Shown here: in pieces, positions 6,319-10,289 of the stretch
Layout of the letters: every line of letters begins with the position of its first letter
Position numbering within the stretch: the stretch's first letter is position 1
From: an uncultured Collinsella sp.
Lineage (GTDB): Bacteria; Actinomycetota; Coriobacteriia; Coriobacteriales; Coriobacteriaceae
Direction: 5' to 3'
Assembly: GCA_902490405.1 (NCBI GenBank)
Contig: CABUDS010000052.1
Coordinates: 1 to 10,289 of the forward strand
Length of the DNA: 10,289 bases
Program-made: the position numbers and the translations under genes
The notes under the pieces: model-generated
What the model was told of the DNA's origin: nothing
The model's input: only the letters and a program-made list of their open reading frames with translations
Database searches by the model: none

Positions 6319-6370
6319 AGTATAGTGGAGTCGTTCCACATTTCTAGGTTCAATTGTTGAATAGTCAACA
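6319..6370. promoter_or_regulatory. Divergent promoter region with two small palindromes (degV / HAD gene)
   Basis: On the minus strand TATACT (6324-6319) is a good -10 for degV, placing its start point about 50 bases before the ATG. Directly upstream, in the spacer, lies GTGGA-GTCGT-TCCAC (6325-6339), an operator-like inverted repeat. A second inverted repeat TGTTGA-ATAG-TCAACA (6355-6370) lies towards the HAD gene. No strong -35 is seen for either direction, and TTGAAT (6357-6362) is a weak plus-strand -10 candidate. The repeats may bind a regulator but are short. Confidence 0.35.
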
Positions 6371-6418
6371 GTTTGAAGTGTCGGTGTGGAAATCATCAAC
6401 TGGGGAAGAGGAATGCCG

Positions 6419-7081
6419 ATGGAGGCGTTGGAGATATACAGGCGGCCGGTTGTGCTGTTCGATTTTGACGGCACGGTGGCCGATACGGGCCGGGCGGTGA
6501 TGAGCTCGACGCGCAAGACGTTGGCCGCGCGCGGGTTTTCGGAGGCGCAGATGGGTGACCTGCGCCGCATGATCGGGCCGCCCCTGTGGAAGAGCTTTCA
6601 CGACTTTTATGGCTTCTCCCGCGAGGAGTCGCTTGTGGTGGCTGACGAGTACCGTGCCTTTTTTGATGAGCTGGGACCGGAAGAGTATCCCGTGTTCGAT
6701 GGAATCCCCGAGCTGCTCGATGGCCTTGTCGCGCAGGGGCATCGCTTGGTCGTGGCGACGTCACGCATGGAGGCAAAGTGCATTGACATGGTGGGCGAGC
6801 TGGGGCTTTCGCAGTTTGAGGCGGTGGTTGGCATGAATCCGCCGCAGGGACGCGAGACCAAGGCCGATTCGGTTCGCGATGCCCTGGCGGCGCTCGGCGC
6901 GACGGCGGGCGATGCCGTGATGATCGGCGATCGCTTTAACGATGTGGAGGGCGCACACGCGATGGGCGTGCCGTGCATCGGCATCTATTCGGGCGCGGCA
7001 GCGCCGGGCGAGCACGAGGCGGCGGGTGCCGATGCAGTGGTGCACTCGGTGGCCGAGCTTGCTAAACTTTTCGCTATCTAA
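6419..7081 (+). CDS. HAD-superfamily phosphatase, phosphoglycolate-phosphatase-like
   Basis: A 220-residue cytosolic hydrolase with the full haloacid dehalogenase set. Motif I is DFDGT with nucleophile D15 and acid/base D17, motif II is the T114-S115 region (VVATSRMEAK), motif III is K148, and motif IV is GDRFND with Mg-binding D171 and D175. A helical cap of subclass C1 lies between motifs I and II, containing MIGPPLWKSF (51-60), typical of the Gph/PGP-like branch. Members remove phosphate from small metabolites such as phosphoglycolate or nucleotides; the substrate cannot be read here. ATG 6419 is favoured because AGAGGA (6407-6412) sits six bases before it; ATG 6386 and 6413 are poorer. 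The dipeptidase gene follows after 55 bases with its own strong ribosome site and may be cotranscribed. Confidence 0.87.
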   Translation: MEALEIYRRPVVLFDFDGTVADTGRAVMSSTRKTLAARGFSEAQMGDLRRMIGPPLWKSFHDFYGFSREESLVVADEYRAFFDELGPEEYPVFDGIPELLDGLVAQGHRLVVATSRMEAKCIDMVGELGLSQFEAVVGMNPPQGRETKADSVRDALAALGATAGDAVMIGDRFNDVEGAHAMGVPCIGIYSGAAAPGEHEAAGADAVVHSVAELAKLFAI

Positions 7082-7136
7082 TAGACATAATGTGAGGGGC
7101 GGGCGTACCCGTCGCTCATTGGTAAGGAGGTCGTCC

Positions 7137-8573
7137 ATGAATCAGGTGGAGCAGAGCGTCGCTGAGTATGTCGACGAGGTCTGGGAGGATGTCGTCGCTG
7201 ATATCGAGCAGCTGGTGAGTTATCCTTCCGTGGCAGTTTCTGCCGATGCAGAGCCCGGCGCGCCGTTTGGCCGCCCGGTCCGTGACGCGCTCGACTGTGC
7301 GCTCGGCATCGCGCAGAAGCTTGGCTATCAGACGAGCGACGACGAGGGCTATGTGGGCATTGCCGATATCCCTGGCCGCGGCGACAAGCAGCTCGCGACC
7401 ATCTGCCACGTGGACGTGGTGCCCGCCGGCCCGGGCTGGAACACCGACCCGTTTGCGCTGGAGCGTCGCGAGGGCTGGCTGCTCGGCCGCGGCGTTATCG
7501 ACGACAAGGGTCCGGCGGTGCTGTCACTCTACGCCGGCGCCTATCTGCTCAAGCACGGCATTACCCCGCGCTATACTTTCCGCGCGCTGCTGGGCTGCGA
7601 TGAGGAAGTGGGCATGTCCGACGTTCACCATTATCTGGAGAACCACGCAGACCCCGACTTTTTGTTTACGCCCGATGCCGAGTTTCCGGTCTGCAATGCC
7701 GAGAAGGGCCAGTTTGGGGCGACGTTCGTGAGTCCCAAGATCGACGGCGGGCGCATCGTGTCGTGGAGCGGCTCCGAGGCGAGCAATGCCATTCCGTCGC
7801 AGTCCATCTGCGAGCTCGCGATTGCCGCCGATGAGCTGCCGGCGCCCATTGAGAACGCCGACCGCCTGGAGATCACGGCGCTTGATAACGGGCATGCGCA
7901 GATTTTCGCCCACGGCATTGGCGGTCATGCCTCGATGCCAGAGGGAACGATCAACGCCGTCGGGCTGATCGTGGCGTATCTGCGCGAGGCCGAGGACGCG
8001 TTTGGTGCACGCGACGAGCGCCTGCTGACGCCTGCCGAGCACGAGTTTGTCAAGTTTTTGGCCTTTGTGCATGCGGACGCCTATGGTCGCGGCCTGGGTA
8101 TCGACGCGACGAGCCCGGCGTTTGGCCCGCTCACCTGCAACCCCGGCGTCATCCGCGTGGTGGATGGCCATATCGAGCAGGTCATCGACGTGCGTTTCCC
8201 TGATAGCACGAGCGCCGATACCATCCGCGAGCAGCTCGAGCCGCTCGTGGGGCGCTTTGACGTGACGTGTCGCCTGGGTCATGCAAAGGTGCCGTTCTCG
8301 GTGTCTGCCGACGATCCGGCCGTGAAGGCGCTTATTGATACCTATAACGAGTTTACGGGTAAGCATGCCGAGCCCTTTGCCATGGGCGGCGGCACGTACG
8401 CGCGTAACTTTGCCCGCGCCGTGTCGTTTGGCCCCGAGGAGACCGGCCTGGAGCTGCCCACATGGGGCGGCCAGATGCACGGTCCCAACGAGTGCGCCAA
8501 CGAAGAGCAGCTCAAGCAGGCGCTCAAGATTTATATCGTGGCGATCTTACGTTTGAACGAGCTTGAGCTTTAA
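7137..8573 (+). CDS. M20-family zinc dipeptidase (PepV/Sapep type)
   Basis: A 478-residue cytosolic metallopeptidase of family M20A. PepV and Sapep enzymes hydrolyse dipeptides using two metal ions. The metal and catalytic residues are visible in order: H91 and catalytic D93 in CHVDVVPAG, D122/D123 in GVIDDKGP (metal bridge), E156/E157 in GCDEEVG (general base and ligand), D180 in FTPDAEFP, and H448 in GGQMHGPNE. The insert between, with HGIGGHASMPEG, is the lid domain that binds the substrate C-terminus. The length matches the family (about 465-480). ATG 7137 follows a near-perfect AAGGAGGT (7124-7131); a longer frame from 6942 only overlaps the phosphatase gene. It probably serves amino-acid release from imported or recycled peptides. 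It ends 48 bases before a palindromic terminator-like element. Confidence 0.92.
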   Translation: MNQVEQSVAEYVDEVWEDVVADIEQLVSYPSVAVSADAEPGAPFGRPVRDALDCALGIAQKLGYQTSDDEGYVGIADIPGRGDKQLATICHVDVVPAGPGWNTDPFALERREGWLLGRGVIDDKGPAVLSLYAGAYLLKHGITPRYTFRALLGCDEEVGMSDVHHYLENHADPDFLFTPDAEFPVCNAEKGQFGATFVSPKIDGGRIVSWSGSEASNAIPSQSICELAIAADELPAPIENADRLEITALDNGHAQIFAHGIGGHASMPEGTINAVGLIVAYLREAEDAFGARDERLLTPAEHEFVKFLAFVHADAYGRGLGIDATSPAFGPLTCNPGVIRVVDGHIEQVIDVRFPDSTSADTIREQLEPLVGRFDVTCRLGHAKVPFSVSADDPAVKALIDTYNEFTGKHAEPFAMGGGTYARNFARAVSFGPEETGLELPTWGGQMHGPNECANEEQLKQALKIYIVAILRLNELEL

Positions 8574-8621
8574 GGCTGCGGCGTTTTAACAACTTAGCAC
8601 CCCTTTCGTCCGGGCTTTTTA

Positions 8622-8699
8622 AGTTGCGGTGGAATAGTTCCTAGAATGGGCCATTTGATGGCCAAGCAGGAACTATTTCACCGCAACTTTGTTTTTATT
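8622..8699 (+). terminator. Palindromic element, copy 3, acting as likely terminator of the dipeptidase gene
   Basis: Arms 8622-8642 and 8668-8688 pair over 21 bp with the same single G-T wobble as copy 1. An inner 6-bp stem GGCCAT/ATGGCC (8649-8654, 8658-8663) closes on a 3-base loop. The outer 16 bases are those of copies 1 and 2, but the next bases are TTCCT/AGGAA instead of GGGA/TCCC, so both arms changed together. Unlike copy 1 it is followed by a T-rich run (TTTGTTTTTATT, 8688-8699), so termination of the plus-strand transcript is likely. Confidence 0.75.
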
Positions 8700-8892
8700 G
8701 GTGTAAAAGGCGGGTCATGCTTGCGACGGGGTTTGTTATTCGTTTGTAAAGCCGAGCCGCGCTTGCGGTAAGGGTCTATCAGATGCCCGTAAGAAAGCGC
8801 AGCTGACGCGGGCGCTGCCCGATCGAGACCGTATCTTTCCAAACAGCAAAGCGGGCAGGGTGCCCGCGAGTCGCTTGTATGAAAGGAAGATC
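8700..8892 (+). promoter_or_regulatory. Upstream region of the pst operon
   Basis: No gene is supported in this stretch. A direct repeat TTTGTTA-TTCG-TTTGTAA (8732-8749) has the 11-bp period expected of a Pho-regulator box, but the match to known boxes is weak. I cannot place a firm -35/-10. A perfect 7-bp hairpin GCGGGCA-GGG-TGCCCGC (8851-8867) lies in the presumed leader, 14 bases before the ribosome site AAAGGAAG (8882-8889). It lacks a T-run, so it may stabilise the messenger rather than terminate it. Control by phosphate starvation is inferred from the operon's identity. Confidence 0.35.
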
Positions 8893-9831
8893 ATGCTCGA
8901 TCAGGCTTATTCTCGTCGTCAGTTCCTCGGCCTCGCTGGTGGTCTTGCCAGCATCGTCGGTCTCGGTCTCGTTGGTTGCGGCGGCTCCGGCGAATCCGAC
9001 GCCGCCGGCAAGGGTAGCGCCGCTGCTGCCGAGTCCGTCTCCGGCGAGGTGACCTACGACGGCGCCTCCTCGTTCCAGGCTCTCGTCGAGGCCGCTGCCG
9101 AGAAGTTCATGGATGCCAACCCCGACGTCTCCGTCTCCGGTTCGGGCAACGGTTCGGGCAAGGGCCTGACCGCTGTCGCCGCCGGCACCGTTACCATCGG
9201 TAACTCCGACGTCTTCGCCGAGACCAAGCTCGAGGCCGATCAGGTCAAGAACCTCGTCGACCACGAGGTTGCCGTCGTGGGCATGGGCCCCGTCGTCTCC
9301 AAGAACGTGAAGGTCGACGACCTGTCCCTCGAGCAGCTCAAGGGCATCTTCTCCGGCCAGATCGCCAACTGGAAGGAGGTCGGCGGCGACGACGCTACCA
9401 TCGTCGTTCTCAACCGCAAGGCCGGCTCCGGCACCCGCGCCACCTTCGAGGCCGCCGTCTTTGGCGACGAGGCCGTCGACTTTAAGGGCGACGCCGAGCT
9501 CGACAAGTCCGGCGACGTCCAGACTCAGATGGGCAGCACCGACAACGCCATCTCCTACCTGGACTTCTCGCACTTCGATGACTCCAAGTTCAACGCCATC
9601 AAGGTCGAGGGCGTGGAGCCCAAGAGCACAAACGTCACCGACGACTCCTTCAAGATCTGGGCGACCGAGCACATGTACTGCGCTAAGGACGCCGACGAGG
9701 CTACCAAGGCCTTCCTGGAGTTCATGCTTTCCGACGACGTCCAGGGCAAGCTCGTCGAGGAGCAGGGCTTTATCCCCGTCTCTGCCATGAAGGTCGTCAA
9801 GGACGCCAGCGGCAAGGTCTCCTCTAAATAA
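8893..9831 (+). CDS. pstS: Phosphate ABC transporter substrate-binding lipoprotein PstS
   Basis: A 312-residue periplasm-equivalent, membrane-anchored protein that captures inorganic phosphate and passes it to the PstCAB transporter. The signal peptide begins MLDQAYSRRQFLG, a twin-arginine motif (S7-R8-R9-Q10-F11-L12), runs through a hydrophobic stretch, and ends in a lipobox LVGC with C29 as the lipidation site. The mature part shows the phosphate-binding loops of PstS: GASSFQ (DGASSF), GNGSGKGL, IGNSD, and RKAGSGTRATFE, whose Ser, Arg and Thr bind phosphate. ATG 8893 has GAAAGGAAG just before it; an 11-codon longer frame would swallow that site. Codons are strongly biased to C-ending forms, as in highly expressed genes. 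pstC follows after 25 bases. The assignment is firm. Confidence 0.93.
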   Translation: MLDQAYSRRQFLGLAGGLASIVGLGLVGCGGSGESDAAGKGSAAAAESVSGEVTYDGASSFQALVEAAAEKFMDANPDVSVSGSGNGSGKGLTAVAAGTVTIGNSDVFAETKLEADQVKNLVDHEVAVVGMGPVVSKNVKVDDLSLEQLKGIFSGQIANWKEVGGDDATIVVLNRKAGSGTRATFEAAVFGDEAVDFKGDAELDKSGDVQTQMGSTDNAISYLDFSHFDDSKFNAIKVEGVEPKSTNVTDDSFKIWATEHMYCAKDADEATKAFLEFMLSDDVQGKLVEEQGFIPVSAMKVVKDASGKVSSK

Positions 9832-9856
9832 GTAATCGCCCCCGGAAAGGTTTGCA

Positions 9857-10289
9857 ATGGCAAAACAGCTGCCAAAGCGCGACCTTGAGAACGTGGGCCT
9901 AGTCGTCACGGGCGCGTGCGTAGCGCTCGTGACGCTTGTCGTTGCCGCGCTCATCTTTATGGTCGCCCAAAAGGGCCTCTCGGCATTTGTTAAGGACGGC
10001 GTCTCGATCGTCGAGTTCTTCACCGGTACCAAGTGGGACCTGGCCAACACAGCCGAAAACGGCCTGCCTTATACCGGCGCCCTGCCCCTGATCGTCACCT
10101 CGTTTGCGGTCATGGTGCTCTCCACGCTCATCGCGCTGCCCATCGCCATCGGTTCTGCCATCTTTGCGGTCGAGATTCAGCCTAAGTTTGGCTCCAAGGT
10201 TTTTCAGCCGCTCATTGAGCTTTTGACCGGCATTCCCTCGGTCGTCTTTGGCCTGATCGGTTTTCACGTGGTCGTCGGCCTTATGAAGA
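9857..10289 (+). CDS. pstC: Phosphate ABC transporter permease PstC (5' part, runs off the window)
   Basis: The first 144 codons of the permease subunit that, with PstA, forms the inner-membrane phosphate channel. After a short cytosolic start (MAKQLPKRDLENVG) a first membrane segment runs from about residue 14 to 36. An extracytoplasmic loop follows (GVSIVEFFTGTKWDLAN, with the PstC-typical FFTG.KWD). The second membrane segment is about 79-104, and then comes the conserved LLTGIPSVVFGLIG (about 122-135). The EAA loop that contacts PstB would lie beyond the window end. ATG 9857 follows GGAAAGG (9844-9850). It is 25 bases behind pstS with no terminator, so the two share a transcript; pstA, pstB and phoU are expected downstream. 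The missing 3' end is due to the window boundary, not a truncation. Confidence 0.92.
   Translation, partial: MAKQLPKRDLENVGLVVTGACVALVTLVVAALIFMVAQKGLSAFVKDGVSIVEFFTGTKWDLANTAENGLPYTGALPLIVTSFAVMVLSTLIALPIAIGSAIFAVEIQPKFGSKVFQPLIELLTGIPSVVFGLIGFHVVVGLMK

Noticed and set aside
5390..6325. Plus-strand open frame opposite degV
   Set aside because: It is the antisense shadow of a clear DegV family gene; the translation shows no recognisable motif.
6942..7136. N-terminal extension of the M20 dipeptidase
   Set aside because: It overlaps the HAD gene in another frame; AAGGAGGT directly before ATG 7137 and the family's usual N-terminus fix the start.
1624..8688. CRISPR array from the three AGTTGCGGTG repeats
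   Set aside because: The copies are thousands of bases apart, each is itself a hairpin with unequal loops, and there are no regular spacers or cas genes.
8779..10050. Long minus-strand open frame across pstS and pstC
   Set aside because: It is the mirror of the strongly C-biased codons of pstS; it is low-complexity (Gly, Val, Asp-rich), lacks a ribosome site, and pstS is certain on the other strand.

Overview
The window looks like a chromosomal segment from a fairly high-GC Gram-positive of the human-gut Coriobacteriia type, with a Collinsella-like genome as my best guess. The reasons are strongly GC-biased third codon positions in the core genes, AGGAGG-type ribosome binding sites, a lipoprotein PstS, a PepV/Sapep-type dipeptidase, and short dispersed palindromes after genes. 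The taxonomic call is an inference and no marker gene is present.

Left part (1-887): a terminator-like hairpin sits just before a LOG-family (LONELY GUY) nucleotide phosphoribohydrolase gene. Directly behind it (888-5107) lies what reads as an accessory island. It holds a DinJ/RelB-YafQ-type toxin-antitoxin operon with a palindromic operator. Convergent to that is a 1003-residue protein that fuses an archaeo-eukaryotic primase (AEP) domain of the type found in TOTE conflict systems, an SF2 helicase and a degenerate phospholipase-D-like C-terminus. About 400 bp of AT-richer orphan DNA follows. The island is closed by a second, truncated copy of the last 126 bp of the LOG gene (5108-5233). That copy is followed by a strong bidirectional terminator, whereas the intact LOG gene has none. 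The layout suggests that foreign DNA entered the 3' end of the LOG gene and that the original tail was left behind, or displaced, at the far side. The toxin-antitoxin pair would help retain the segment and the primase-helicase is the likely defence or conflict cargo. No integrase or transposase is visible.

Right part (5234-10289): ordinary core genes. A DegV-family fatty-acid-binding protein (minus strand) is divergent from a HAD-family phosphatase, which is followed by an M20 zinc dipeptidase. After an intergenic region of about 320 bp comes the start of a phosphate-uptake operon, with pstS (a lipoprotein with a twin-arginine motif) and a pstC that runs off the window.

Three copies of a palindromic element that starts AGTTGCGGTGGAATAG and ends CTATTTCACCGCAACT (one copy partly decayed) lie at 1624, 5322 and 8622, each at gene 3' ends. 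Their outer arms are conserved, while their inner arms differ in sequence but stay complementary. This suggests a maintained hairpin rather than chance similarity.
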